From: Anaerorhabdus sp036636695
GTDB lineage: Bacteria; Bacillota_I; Bacilli_A; Erysipelotrichales; Erysipelotrichaceae
Direction: 5' to 3' (one strand)
Assembly: GCF_036636695.1 (NCBI RefSeq)
Contig: NZ_JAVWNW010000010.1
DNA length: 64,000 nucleotides
Below, one piece after another: positions 53,314 to 62,351 of the stretch. Under the pieces are notes generated by a model that ran no database searches, was not told where the DNA came from, and saw nothing but the letters and a program-made list of their open reading frames with translations. Position 1 is the first letter of the stretch. The number at the start of each line of letters is the position of its first letter. A program made the translations under genes and the position numbers.

Positions 53314-54954
53314 ATGAACAAGATTGAACAAAACCTAACACAGGCAATTAAGGAAGCTATAAAGAAATTATATCAAGTTGAAGATGATTCACTTGTAATG
53401 ATTGAAATTCCAAAGGACAACACAAATGGAGACTATTCAACAAATGTTGCAATGCGATTGGCTAAAATTGCAAAAAAAGCACCCGTCATGATTGCTCAAG
53501 AGGTAGTTGCGGAACTTAAAGAAACAGTTAAAGACGCTGACAAAATCGAAATCGCTGGACCTGGTTTTATCAATTTTTGGATGAAGAAAACTCTTCTTGC
53601 AGATATTATCAATGTAGTTATTGATAAGGGTGATAAATATGGTGAAAATACAAGTGGGGACAATCTAGCTATTCTTGTGGAATATGTTAGTGCTAACCCA
53701 ACTGGTGATTTACACTTAGGGCATGCTCGTGGGGCTGCTTGGGGTGATTGTATTTGCCGTTTGCTAAATAAGAGTGGTTATAACTGCTTACGTGAATACT
53801 ATATTAATGATGCTGGTGCACAAATGATTAACTTAGGTAAATCAGTTTATGCACGTTATGCTGAAGCTTTTGGCGTAAAAGTAGATATTCCTGAAGATGG
53901 ATATCAAGGACCAGACGTAGCTCAAATTGGTAAAGAACTTGCAGAAGAGCTAGGAGATGTATGGCTAAATAAAGAAGAAGGACGTATTGAATTCTTCAAA
54001 GAAAGAGGCCGCGAGAAAGAATTAGAAAAAATCAAAAAGGATCTTCAATACTATGGATGTGAATTCGATTCATGGATTTCTGAACAATCTTTATATGACA
54101 ACGGCAGCGTTGATGAATGTATTGTAAAGATGGAAGAAATGGGTCTTACATTTGAAGAAGATGGTGCATTATGGTTTAAATCAACAAAATGGGGAGATGA
54201 CAAAGACCGTGTACTTCGTAAGAGTGATGGAACGCTTACTTATCTTACTCCAGATATCGCAAATCACATGGATAAATTCAATCGTGGATATAAAAAATTA
54301 GTTAACCTATGGGGTGCTGATCACCATGGTTATATTCCTCGAATGATTGCAGCAATCCAAGCAATGGGATATGGTCCTAAAGATTTAGAAGTTGATATTA
54401 TTCAAATGGTTCGTTTAGTGGACGAAGGTCAAGAAGTTAAGATGAGTAAACGTACAGGTAATGCGATTACAATTCGTGAACTTTGTGATGATATTGGTGT
54501 TGATGCAGCTCGTTATTTCTTTGTAAGTCGTGCTGTAGATACTCATTTAGATTTCGATTTAGGATTAGCTCGTAAAAAAACTAACGAAAATCCAGTATAT
54601 TATGCACAATATGCTCATGCTCGTATTTGTTCAATTTTACGTCAAGCACCTAAATTCAAACAAGAAGAAACATATGATTTATTAGTAAGTGAAAAAGAAG
54701 TTGATTTATTGAAATATATTGCTGAGTTTACAAGTGTTGTTGCCGATGCAGCAGCTACTCGTTCCCCAAATAAAATTTGTAATTATGTTCAAAAACTTGC
54801 TGGATATTTCCACAGTTTCTATGGAGCTCATAAGATTATTGATGAAGCAAATCCAGAACTTACAAATCAACGTTTAGGTTTATTGTTAGCGACAAAACAA
54901 ACGTTAGCAAATGCTCTAGACTTAATTGGAATTAGTGCTCCAGAAAAAATGTAA
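53314..54954 (+). CDS. argS: Arginyl-tRNA synthetase
   Basis: ArgRS charges tRNA-Arg with arginine. The 546-residue class I enzyme has an N-terminal Add1 domain (about 1-90), the HIGH-type motif in DLHLGHARG (about 128-136), KMSKR in VKMSKRTGN (about 374-382), and a C-terminal anticodon-binding helix domain with ...YYAQYAHAR. ATG 53314, behind AAGAGGAG, is the start. The gene follows a T-box and the tRNA-Arg(ACG) gene, so arginine starvation should increase it. Confidence 0.95.
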   Translation: MNKIEQNLTQAIKEAIKKLYQVEDDSLVMIEIPKDNTNGDYSTNVAMRLAKIAKKAPVMIAQEVVAELKETVKDADKIEIAGPGFINFWMKKTLLADIINVVIDKGDKYGENTSGDNLAILVEYVSANPTGDLHLGHARGAAWGDCICRLLNKSGYNCLREYYINDAGAQMINLGKSVYARYAEAFGVKVDIPEDGYQGPDVAQIGKELAEELGDVWLNKEEGRIEFFKERGREKELEKIKKDLQYYGCEFDSWISEQSLYDNGSVDECIVKMEEMGLTFEEDGALWFKSTKWGDDKDRVLRKSDGTLTYLTPDIANHMDKFNRGYKKLVNLWGADHHGYIPRMIAAIQAMGYGPKDLEVDIIQMVRLVDEGQEVKMSKRTGNAITIRELCDDIGVDAARYFFVSRAVDTHLDFDLGLARKKTNENPVYYAQYAHARICSILRQAPKFKQEETYDLLVSEKEVDLLKYIAEFTSVVADAAATRSPNKICNYVQKLAGYFHSFYGAHKIIDEANPELTNQRLGLLLATKQTLANALDLIGISAPEKM

Positions 54955-54960
54955 TAAGTG

Positions 54961-54997
54961 AAAAGTGATATAGTTTAGGCTATATCACTTTTATTTT
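54961..54997 (+). terminator. Terminator of argS
   Basis: AAAAGTGATATAG (54961-54973) pairs with CTATATCACTTTT (54980-54992), followed by ATTTT. Confidence 0.9.
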
Positions 54998-55057
54998 GCA
55001 AAGTATACTTGACAAAAATATGCAAAGTAAACTATACTTTAAATGCAAAGTTAACTA
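54997..55057 (+). promoter_or_regulatory. XRE promoter with three operator-like repeats
   Basis: TTGACA (55009-55014) and TATACT (55033-55038), spaced 18 nt, form a promoter. TGCAAAGTnnACT occurs three times: 54997-55010, 55021-55034 and 55044-55057, at 24 and 23 nt intervals. The copies overlap the -35, the -10 and the start of the leader. Such spacing, about two helix turns, suggests a repressor binding on one face, probably the XRE product itself. Confidence 0.72.
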
Positions 55058-55073
55058 TGCAAGAAGGTGAAAC

Positions 55074-55274
55074 ATGAAAACAAGAATCAAAGAATTGAGA
55101 AAAGAACGAAAACTATCACAAGAGGAACTTGCACTGGCAGTAGGAACAACAAGACAGACGATAACCTCAATCGAGGTTGAAAAATATGTAGCATCATTGC
55201 AACTGGCATATAAGATAGCGAAGTATTTTGGCTGTACTATTGAAGAAGTATTCGATTTGACGGAGGTAGAATAA
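55074..55274 (+). CDS. XRE-family HTH regulator, small
   Basis: This 66-residue protein is a Cro/CI-type HTH domain with the pattern IKELRKERKLSQEELALAVGTTRQTITSIEVEKYVASLQLAYKIAKYFG. It lacks any effector domain, typical of small regulators paired with a membrane protein. The membrane protein gene lies 8 bp downstream. It probably represses its own promoter through the three upstream repeats. Confidence 0.9.
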   Translation: MKTRIKELRKERKLSQEELALAVGTTRQTITSIEVEKYVASLQLAYKIAKYFGCTIEEVFDLTEVE

Positions 55275-55282
55275 GAGATACT

Positions 55283-55732
55283 ATGGAAAAATTTAAGAAT
55301 AAATTAATTAGACGTAAAAATATGATGGTAGGTTTTGGATTTATTGCATTATCATTTATTTTGATTATGAAGTTTTATGTAGAAGATCTACCAAATTTAC
55401 CAGAATGGCTTTCTTTTGAACTAGAGTTTGTAACAGGTTTATTTCTGGGTTTAGAAATAATTTTTGCAATCTATATAATTAAAATGAGAAAGGCATTAAA
55501 TAACGAAGAAGCACTACAACAGCTTTATATTGAAGAAAATGATGAAAGAAAAAGATATATTCGTGCTAAAGCAGGGCAACCACTCATCATGATTCTTAGC
55601 AGTATATTAATAATTTCTTCAATTATTATTGGAATTTACGATATGAAGATATCATTTGTATTACTAGGCGTTGTAATGTTTCAAATGCTTGTTAGTGTAA
55701 TTTACAAACTTTATTTATTAAAAACAATATAA
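55283..55732 (+). CDS. Hypothetical membrane protein paired with XRE
   Basis: This 149-residue protein has four hydrophobic segments (about 14-30, 46-66, 100-118, 121-142) and a cytoplasmic loop with IEENDERKRYIRAKAG (about 82-97). That loop is common in firmicute membrane proteins encoded next to small XRE regulators (similar to DUF3796/DUF6442-type proteins). Its function is unknown. Confidence 0.72.
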   Translation: MEKFKNKLIRRKNMMVGFGFIALSFILIMKFYVEDLPNLPEWLSFELEFVTGLFLGLEIIFAIYIIKMRKALNNEEALQQLYIEENDERKRYIRAKAGQPLIMILSSILIISSIIIGIYDMKISFVLLGVVMFQMLVSVIYKLYLLKTI

Positions 55733-55831
55733 GATTGAAGAAATAAGATTAATCAGCTTTAAAAACATAGAAAAACTAGACTATGTATGATTTAAATGAT
55801 TTGTGATAAAAATAGCAATAGATATAAATAA

Positions 55832-55859
55832 GGGCATAGAAATGAAATATGCCTTTTTT
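55832..55859 (+). terminator. Terminator upstream of the arc region
   Basis: GGCATA (55833-55838) pairs with TATGCC (55848-55853), followed by TTTTTT. It probably ends the XRE/membrane-protein transcript. The following 55860-55960 stretch is AT-rich with no gene. Confidence 0.72.
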
Positions 55860-55965
55860 AGTGCATAATAATTTTCACAAGATGAACACATAAAATTCAT
55901 TTTGAAAATAATTTACATTGCAATATAAGGCTTTAAATAAGGACATGGAAGTTGTTTCATATGAA

Positions 55966-56019
55966 ATTTTCATAAAAATTTTCATAAAAATGTAACATGT
56001 GAAAAACTTATTTTACAAT
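55966..56019 (+). promoter_or_regulatory. Candidate regulatory region of the arc operon
   Basis: ATTTTCATAAAA is repeated exactly in tandem at 55966-55977 and 55978-55989. The first copy overlaps a palindrome ATGAAATTTTCAT that resembles an ArgR-type half-site arrangement. A TACAAT (56014-56019) could be a -10 box with a weak -35 (TGTAAC, 55991-55996). TGTAA and TTACA also form an inverted repeat across it. Regulator identity is unknown; ArgR or the AraC-type protein at 60911 are candidates. Confidence 0.45.
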
Positions 56020-56055
56020 AATTTATGTTTTTTTTGACCCACAAAGGAGGTGTAA

Positions 56056-56151
56056 TTGGAATACACTAAAGTTACAAAAGAAAGCGATTACAATAATTTA
56101 GATTTGGACGTCCCGTTGTTGGAAAGCTTTCAAAATAACACAAAAACATAA
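56056..56151 (+). CDS. Candidate 31-residue small ORF upstream of arcA
   Basis: A TTG at 56056, five nt after a perfect AAAGGAGG, opens a 31-codon frame ending at a TAA (56149-56151), 17 nt before arcA. The peptide is mostly polar with acidic DLDLD, no membrane segment and no arginine codons, so it is not an arginine-attenuation leader. The quality of the ribosome site suggests translation. It may be a small protein or a translational lead-in for arcA. Confidence 0.45.
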   Translation: MEYTKVTKESDYNNLDLDVPLLESFQNNTKT

Positions 56152-56168
56152 GAAAAAGGAGACTAGAA

Positions 56169-57386
56169 ATGGTAGCAATTCATGTAACGAGTGAAATTAA
56201 ACCACTTAAAAAAGTTTTATTACACAGACCTGGAAAGGAATTATTAAATTTAACACCAGATACATTAGGGCGTTTATTATTTGACGATATCCCTTATTTA
56301 CCAGTAGCGCAAAAAGAACACGACCGTTTTGCAGAAATATTAAGAGAAAATGGTGTAGAAGTTGTTTACTTAGAAGATTTAATGGCAGAAACACTTGAAC
56401 TTTCAGCAGAACTTAAAGAAAAATTCATCAAGCAATACATTGAAGAAGCAAATATTCATACTGAACGTTGGAAAAAAATCCTATTTGATTTCTTTATGAA
56501 TATTCAAGATTCTAAAGAATTAGTATTGAAAACAATGGAAGGATTGAACTTAAAAGAAGTTCATGTATCTCCAGAAAATTCATTAGTTGACCTAGTTTCT
56601 GAGTCTGATAAATTGATTATTGATCCAATGCCTAATCTATACTTTACTCGCGATCCATTCGCATCAGTAGGAGAAGGAGTTACTTTAAATAAAATGTATT
56701 CAGTTACACGTAATCGTGAAACTATTTATGCAGAATACATCTTCAACTATCATCCTGAATATAAAGGACAAGTTGAAAAATGGTATGACCGTTATGAAGA
56801 ATTCCATATTGAAGGTGGAGACGTATTAAATATCAATGAAAGTACATTAGCAGTTGGTATTTCTCAACGTACATGTCCTGAAGCAATCGATGGATTAGCA
56901 CATCATATCTTCAGTAATCCAAAAAATAAAATTCAAAGAATCTTAGCAGTTAATATTCCAAACAACCGTGCAATGATGCATCTAGATACAGTATTTACTC
57001 AAATCGATACAGATAAATTCACAGTACATCCTGGTATTTACGGAGCATTACAAGTATTTGAAATTACACCAAAAGATGGCGATATTCTTGTAAAAGAAAT
57101 CAATGATAAATTGGAAAATATTTTAGCAAAATATATTGGACATCCAGTAACATTAATACCTTGTGCTGGTGGTGATAGAATTGCTTCTGAACGTGAACAA
57201 TGGAATGATGGATCAAATACATTATGTATCGCTCCAGGCGTAATCGTTGTTTATGATCGTAACAATGTTACAAATGAAATTCTTAGAGAACAAGGATTAA
57301 CAGTATTAGAAATGCCAAGTGCCGAATTATCAAGAGGACGTGGTGGACCTAGATGTATGTCAATGCCACTTGTTCGTGAAGACTAA
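56169..57386 (+). CDS. arcA: Arginine deiminase
   Basis: ArcA hydrolyses arginine to citrulline and ammonia, the first step of ATP-yielding arginine catabolism. The 405-residue enzyme has FTRDPFASVG (about 160-169), EGGDVL (about 217-222), HLDTVF (about 268-273), and the catalytic cysteine near the end in RGGPRCMSMPL (about residue 395). Start is the ATG behind AAAAGGAG. arcB follows 36 bp downstream. Confidence 0.97.
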   Translation: MVAIHVTSEIKPLKKVLLHRPGKELLNLTPDTLGRLLFDDIPYLPVAQKEHDRFAEILRENGVEVVYLEDLMAETLELSAELKEKFIKQYIEEANIHTERWKKILFDFFMNIQDSKELVLKTMEGLNLKEVHVSPENSLVDLVSESDKLIIDPMPNLYFTRDPFASVGEGVTLNKMYSVTRNRETIYAEYIFNYHPEYKGQVEKWYDRYEEFHIEGGDVLNINESTLAVGISQRTCPEAIDGLAHHIFSNPKNKIQRILAVNIPNNRAMMHLDTVFTQIDTDKFTVHPGIYGALQVFEITPKDGDILVKEINDKLENILAKYIGHPVTLIPCAGGDRIASEREQWNDGSNTLCIAPGVIVVYDRNNVTNEILREQGLTVLEMPSAELSRGRGGPRCMSMPLVRED

Positions 57387-57422
57387 AAACATAAATATAA
57401 CTTAAAAGGAGAAAATAAATTT

Positions 57423-58415
57423 ATGGCAGTTAACTTAAGAGGAAGAAATTTCTTAAAATTATTAGATTTCTCAACTGAAGAAATCAGATACTTAATTGAT
57501 TTATCAAAAGAATTAAAGAAAATGAAACTTGCAGGTATTCCTCATCGTTATCTTGAAGGAAAAAACATTGTATTGTTATTTGAAAAAACATCTACACGTA
57601 CTCGTTGTGCATTTGAAGTTGGTGGAATGGACTTAGGTATGGGTGTTACTTACCTTGATCCAGGATCTTCTCAAATGGGTAAAAAAGAAAGTATTGCTGA
57701 TACTGCACGCGTTCTTGGAAGAATGTATGATGGAATCGAATACCGTGGTTATGCTCAAGAATTAGTTGAAGAACTTGCAAAATATGCAGGAGTACCAGTT
57801 TGGAATGGTTTAACTACTGAATTCCATCCTACTCAAATGTTAGCTGATATGTTAACAATTGAAGAAAAATTTGGACATTTAAAAGGAATTAATTTCACAT
57901 TCTTTGGAGATGCTCGTAATAATATGGGTAACTCATTAATGGTTGCTTGTGCTAAGTTAGGTCTTAACTTTACAGCATGTGCACCAAAAGAATTATGGCC
58001 AGATGAAGATTTAGTTGCGACTTGTAAAGAACTAGCTAAAGAACATGAATGCACAGTTACCTTAACTGAAGATGTTAAAGAAGGCGCAACAAATGCAGAT
58101 GTTATTTATACAGATATTTGGGTTTCTATGGGAGAACCAGATGATGTTTGGGATACAAGAATTAAACTATTAAGTAAATATCAAGTTAATAAAGATGTTA
58201 TGGCTATGGCTAAACATGAAGCTATCTTCATGCATTGCTTACCTAGTTTCCATGATACAAACACTACAATTGGTGCAGATATTGCAAAGAAATTTGGCTT
58301 AAAGGAAATGGAAGTTTCTGATGAAGTATTCGAATCAAAACAATCTGTTGTCTTTGATGAAGCTGAAAACCGTATGCACACAATTAAAGCTGTTATGTAT
58401 GCAACATTAAGATAG
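57423..58415 (+). CDS. arcB: Ornithine carbamoyltransferase, catabolic
   Basis: ArcB converts citrulline plus phosphate to ornithine and carbamoyl phosphate. The 330-residue enzyme has the carbamoyl phosphate motif FEKTSTRTRCAFE (about 54-66), the HPTQ motif (about 138-141), the ornithine motif SMGEPDD (about 238-244) and HCLPSFHDTNT (about 275). Its position in an arc operon gives the catabolic direction. Confidence 0.95.
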   Translation: MAVNLRGRNFLKLLDFSTEEIRYLIDLSKELKKMKLAGIPHRYLEGKNIVLLFEKTSTRTRCAFEVGGMDLGMGVTYLDPGSSQMGKKESIADTARVLGRMYDGIEYRGYAQELVEELAKYAGVPVWNGLTTEFHPTQMLADMLTIEEKFGHLKGINFTFFGDARNNMGNSLMVACAKLGLNFTACAPKELWPDEDLVATCKELAKEHECTVTLTEDVKEGATNADVIYTDIWVSMGEPDDVWDTRIKLLSKYQVNKDVMAMAKHEAIFMHCLPSFHDTNTTIGADIAKKFGLKEMEVSDEVFESKQSVVFDEAENRMHTIKAVMYATLR

Positions 58416-58422
58416 GTTAATT

Positions 58423-59361
58423 ATGACAAGAAAACGTTTAGTAATTGCTTTAGGAGGAAATGCTTTAGGGAATTCTCCTGAAGAACAATTAGATTTAGTT
58501 AAACAAACTGCGAAAACAATCGTGGATTTAGTTGAAGAAGATTACGATGTCATTATTGGACATGGTAATGGACCTCAAGTTGGGATGATAAATAATGCTA
58601 TGGAATTTTCTGCTAATGGTGGTGGAAAAACTCCATACATGCCATTCCCAGAATGTGGAGCGATGTCACAAGGATATATCGGTTATCATTTGACACAGTC
58701 AATTGAAGGCGAACTTGAAAGACGTAACATCAAAAAAGATGTTGCATGTATCGTTACACAAGTTGTAGTAGATCCTAACGACAAAGCATTTGAAAAACCT
58801 ACAAAACCTATCGGATCATTCTATACAAAAGAAGAAGCCGACAAAATTGCAGCTGAAAAAGGATTTGTATTTGTTGAAGATGCTGGTCGTGGATACAGAA
58901 GGGTAGTACCTAGCCCTATCCCTACACGCATAGTTGAATTGAATGTTGTAGAACAATTGGTTCAAGCTGGTGATGTAGTAATCACAGTTGGTGGTGGGGG
59001 CATACCAGTAATCGAAACACAAGATGGTTTACAAGGAGTTGCAGCGGTTATCGATAAAGACCGTTCAAGTGCAAAACTTGCGCTTGATGCAAAAGCCGAC
59101 ATGCTAGTAATTCTTACTGCAGTTGACCGTGTGTGCATTAACTTCAATAAACCAGACCAAAAAGCCCTAGCTGAAATGACAATCGCAGAAGCTAAACAGT
59201 ACATTAGTGAAGGACATTTTGCTCCAGGATCTATGTTACCAAAAGTTGAAGCTTGCTTAGATTTCGTTGAAGCGACTAATAACGGTGTCGCTCTAATCAC
59301 ATCATTAGAAAAAGCAAAGGATGCTTTGAAAGGAGAAACAGGAACTATTATTAAAAAATAG
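58423..59361 (+). CDS. arcC: Carbamate kinase
   Basis: ArcC transfers phosphate from carbamoyl phosphate to ADP, producing ATP, ammonia and CO2. The 312-residue protein has LVIALGGNALG at the start (5-15), GHGNGPQVG (about 46-54), a GGGGIPV stretch (about 190), and the late APGSMLPKVEA motif (about 267-277). It lies 7 bp after arcB with no strong ribosome site, suggesting coupled translation. Confidence 0.96.
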   Translation: MTRKRLVIALGGNALGNSPEEQLDLVKQTAKTIVDLVEEDYDVIIGHGNGPQVGMINNAMEFSANGGGKTPYMPFPECGAMSQGYIGYHLTQSIEGELERRNIKKDVACIVTQVVVDPNDKAFEKPTKPIGSFYTKEEADKIAAEKGFVFVEDAGRGYRRVVPSPIPTRIVELNVVEQLVQAGDVVITVGGGGIPVIETQDGLQGVAAVIDKDRSSAKLALDAKADMLVILTAVDRVCINFNKPDQKALAEMTIAEAKQYISEGHFAPGSMLPKVEACLDFVEATNNGVALITSLEKAKDALKGETGTIIKK

Positions 59362-59384
59362 TACTGTAAAAAAAGGTGGATAAA

Positions 59385-60788
59385 ATGACAGAAAAGAAAA
59401 AGAGGTCGATAAGTGCTTATTCCATACTGTTACTAATCATCATCGCACTAGCTGCGGTAACATGGTTTGTACCAGGAGTTGAAAAAGCTACTCTAGCAAC
59501 AATTGTAATGGCTCCGTATAATGGATTCGTTAATGCGATTGACGTTTGCGTATTCGTTCTAGTTTTAGGTGGTTTCTTAGGGGTTGTTACAAAAACAGGA
59601 GCACTTGATGCAGGAATCAAAACTCTTGTTAAGAAATTAAATGGAAATGAATTAATTCTTATTCCTATACTTATGTGTGTATTCGCTCTAGGTGGAACTA
59701 CATATGGTATGTGTGAAGAAACAGTTGCATTCTATGCACTTATTAGTGCAACAATGGTTGCTGCTGGGTTTGATACAATCGTAGCTGCTGCAACAATCTT
59801 ACTTGGAGCAGGTATTGGTTGCTTAGGATCAACAGTTAACCCATTCGCTACAGGTATTGCTTCTTCTGCATTAGTAGATTTAGGAGTTCCTGTTGACCAA
59901 TCTGTTATCATGATATTAGGATTTACATTATTAGTAGCTAACTTAGCAATCGCAATTTGGTATGTAATGCGTTATGCTAAAAAAGTTAAAAATGAAAAGG
60001 GTTCAATCCTTTCTACAAGTGAAAAAGCTGCAATGATGGAACACTATTCACAAGGTGATCATGAAAAAGTTACTTTCACAGGAAAACAAAAATTTGTACT
60101 TGTTATCTTCGCATTTGTATTTATTGTAATGATTATTTCTGTTATGCCTTGGGCTGACTTGATTGGTGAATCAGCAGCTAATGCAATCTTTGGATGGTCT
60201 GCATTCTTAAATGGTGTTGCATTAGGTGGATGGTGGTTTGGAGAACTTGCAATGTGGTTCTTCCTTGCTACAATCATCGTTGGTATTCTTGGTGGATTAC
60301 ATGAAAAAGTTATCGTTGAATCATTTGTAAGTGGTGCAGCTGATATCGTATCAGTAGTATTAATTATTGCCGTTGCTCGTGGAGCTTCTGTATTAATGAC
60401 TCAAACAGGATTAGATATTTACTTGCTAACTGCTGCTGCAAATGCATTAAATGGTTTAAGTGCTACAATATTCGCTCCATTAGCATATCTAGTTTATATT
60501 GGATTATCATTCTTAATTCCTTCAACAAGTGGATGTGCTACAGTAACTATGCCAATTATGGGTCCATTAACTGCATCATTAGGTTACAATCCAGCTGTTA
60601 TGGTTATGATTTTCGCTGCTGCAAGTGGAGTCGTTAACTTATTTACTCCTACATCTGGTGTTGTTATGGGAGGATTATCAATAGCTAAAGTTGAATATTC
60701 TACATGGTTAAAATGGGCTGGAAAACTCATATTAATCCTAGCTGTTGTATCATGCGTCATTCTTACTGTCGCAATGACAATTCTATAA
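59385..60788 (+). CDS. ArcD-type antiporter (YfcC family)
   Basis: This 467-residue membrane protein has about 11 to 13 helices and the YfcC/DcuC-type signature: GGFLGVVTKTGALDAGI (about 62-78), FALGGTTYGMCEETVAF (about 101-117), GAGIGCLGSTVNPFATGIAS, and IPSTSGCATVTMPIMGPL. In arc operons this family serves as arginine/ornithine antiporter (ArcD2/ArcE type). I chose ATG 59385, 5 nt after AAAGGTGG, rather than GTG 59376, which lies within the ribosome site. It exchanges incoming arginine for outgoing ornithine; this role is inferred from context. Confidence 0.85.
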   Translation: MTEKKKRSISAYSILLLIIIALAAVTWFVPGVEKATLATIVMAPYNGFVNAIDVCVFVLVLGGFLGVVTKTGALDAGIKTLVKKLNGNELILIPILMCVFALGGTTYGMCEETVAFYALISATMVAAGFDTIVAAATILLGAGIGCLGSTVNPFATGIASSALVDLGVPVDQSVIMILGFTLLVANLAIAIWYVMRYAKKVKNEKGSILSTSEKAAMMEHYSQGDHEKVTFTGKQKFVLVIFAFVFIVMIISVMPWADLIGESAANAIFGWSAFLNGVALGGWWFGELAMWFFLATIIVGILGGLHEKVIVESFVSGAADIVSVVLIIAVARGASVLMTQTGLDIYLLTAAANALNGLSATIFAPLAYLVYIGLSFLIPSTSGCATVTMPIMGPLTASLGYNPAVMVMIFAAASGVVNLFTPTSGVVMGGLSIAKVEYSTWLKWAGKLILILAVVSCVILTVAMTIL

Positions 60789-60813
60789 ACCTTACTGTTT
60801 AATAATAATTATT

Positions 60814-60842
60814 GAAGACTCTGAAAAGAGTCTTCTTTTTTT
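60814..60842 (+). terminator. Terminator of the arc operon
   Basis: GAAGACTCT (60814-60822) pairs with AGAGTCTTC (60827-60835) with a 4-nt loop, followed by a T-run. Confidence 0.92.
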
Positions 60843-60910
60843 CATGTAAATGTTATGAAAACGAGAAAAAAATATTTTAATATGCTATAATAATAAACGA
60901 AGGTAAAATT

Positions 60911-62212
60911 ATGACGACAGTATCTGATATTACTACAATACAAGATAAATTTGCATCAGCACTTGACCGACGACAAGTTTGCTCTTTTGATATTGAATTC
61001 GTTGAAAATCAAACCTCTCCTCTTATTCATAGTGCGGCGAGGTTTTTATATTTTTTAGAGGGTAGTTGCATTTTTTCACTAAATGGAATTGATTATGATA
61101 TCCGAAAAGATACGATGGTATCAGTGATGCCATGGGATATTACTGTTATTAAAAATGTAACTGAGCCATTAACATTTCAAAAAATTGTTTATAATTCAGA
61201 TTTCATTAATGGCTATTTAAGAACTCTCTATAATCCTAAAAATAGCCTTATCCATTTACATGAGGCAATTAAAGACCATCCAATTCTCTATTGTGATCAA
61301 ATAGAATCAGTATCATTACAAACGTGTATTAACCAACTTAAAGATGAACTTGGTGAAGAAAGTATGAACCCAGATTACGATAGTTTACCAGAATTATCAG
61401 ATGCATTTGTAACTAGTCTTTTGGTTTCTATGCTTGTATTATTCAATCGCTACATTAAAAATCATGAAGTGGTAGGAAAAGAAGACAATACTGAACTAGA
61501 ATTGACAAACAAAATATTAAGATATATTAGTACTAATCTACAAAGTAAAATAACATTAGAAAAATTATCTAAGATTTTCTATGTGAGTGAATCTACAATT
61601 GCTAAATACTTCCAAGAAAATATTGGATATTCTTTTTCAGAAATGATTAATGAAATTCGATTGTCAAAATCATATGATTTATTACTATATTCCGATTTAA
61701 GTTTGAGTATTATTGCCCAAATCATTGGTTATACAGATGCATCACATTTTATCAAAGCATTTGTAACAAAGGTTGGATGTACGCCAAATGAATATCGCAA
61801 AAGTTATCAAACAGATGAAGAAATTTTGAAACGCAAAGAAAATGAAGTTATTTACAAAGTTTTGAATTATATTCAGGAAAATTTCTTGAATGACAAAATT
61901 AGTGGTGCAATTGTTTCTAAACGATTTGGTCTTACAATGATGGAATTAAATCATATTATGTTATTTCAAGTGGAGAAGACATTTGATGATTATGTAGACT
62001 GGTTAAGGGTATCTCGTGCATCAGAACTTTTGATTACAACAGACTTAGCTATTACTGATATTGCAATTGATGTAGGATACAATACAACAAAAACATTTAC
62101 AAGAACATTTACAAATATCCGTAAAATGACTCCAGGAGCATTTAGGAAAAATGTTGATTTACAAACAGTAGATGGAGAAATTATCTATACAGCTAGAAAA
62201 GAAAATATTTAA
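60911..62212 (+). CDS. AraC-type regulator with two DNA-binding domains
   Basis: The 433-residue protein has an N-terminal cupin-like sensing domain (about 15-100), a helical linker, and then two full AraC-type HTH units. The first (about 196-296) ends with SIIAQIIGYTDASHFIKAF and GCTPNEYRK. The second (about 315-415) ends with TDIAIDVGYNTTKTFTRTF and MTPGAFRKN. Ordinary AraC proteins have one such unit and about 280-300 residues. It follows the arc operon after a terminator and is probably its regulator, though this is inference. Confidence 0.86.
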   Translation: MTTVSDITTIQDKFASALDRRQVCSFDIEFVENQTSPLIHSAARFLYFLEGSCIFSLNGIDYDIRKDTMVSVMPWDITVIKNVTEPLTFQKIVYNSDFINGYLRTLYNPKNSLIHLHEAIKDHPILYCDQIESVSLQTCINQLKDELGEESMNPDYDSLPELSDAFVTSLLVSMLVLFNRYIKNHEVVGKEDNTELELTNKILRYISTNLQSKITLEKLSKIFYVSESTIAKYFQENIGYSFSEMINEIRLSKSYDLLLYSDLSLSIIAQIIGYTDASHFIKAFVTKVGCTPNEYRKSYQTDEEILKRKENEVIYKVLNYIQENFLNDKISGAIVSKRFGLTMMELNHIMLFQVEKTFDDYVDWLRVSRASELLITTDLAITDIAIDVGYNTTKTFTRTFTNIRKMTPGAFRKNVDLQTVDGEIIYTARKENI

Positions 62213-62242
62213 AATGAGAGAATAATAGAACTCTCATTTTTT
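62211..62242 (+). terminator. Terminator after AraC-type gene
   Basis: AAAATGAGAG (62211-62220) pairs with CTCTCATTTT (62231-62240), followed by TT. The stem overlaps the stop region. Confidence 0.88.
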
Positions 62243-62325
62243 AGTTTTATAAGTGTAATATTGATAGAAAGTTAGACAAAAAAATAAGAAGGGATTAGCT
62301 TTTAAAACATTTTTTCTTTGTAGCA

Positions 62326-62334
62326 TGATATAAT
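62326..62334 (+). promoter_or_regulatory. Extended -10 promoter of the P-type ATPase
   Basis: TGATATAAT (62326-62334) is an extended -10 element. No clear -35 box lies 17 nt upstream, which is usual for this promoter type. The start codon is 18 nt downstream. Confidence 0.55.
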
Positions 62335-62351
62335 AACACCGAGGTGATTTC

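Noticed and set aside
55966..55989. CRISPR-like repeat
   Set aside because: Only two 12-bp tandem copies with no spacers; no array or cas gene occurs in the window.
58816..59300. Minus-strand frames inside arcC
   Set aside because: arcC is intact with all family motifs; the antisense frames have no ribosome sites or recognisable domains.
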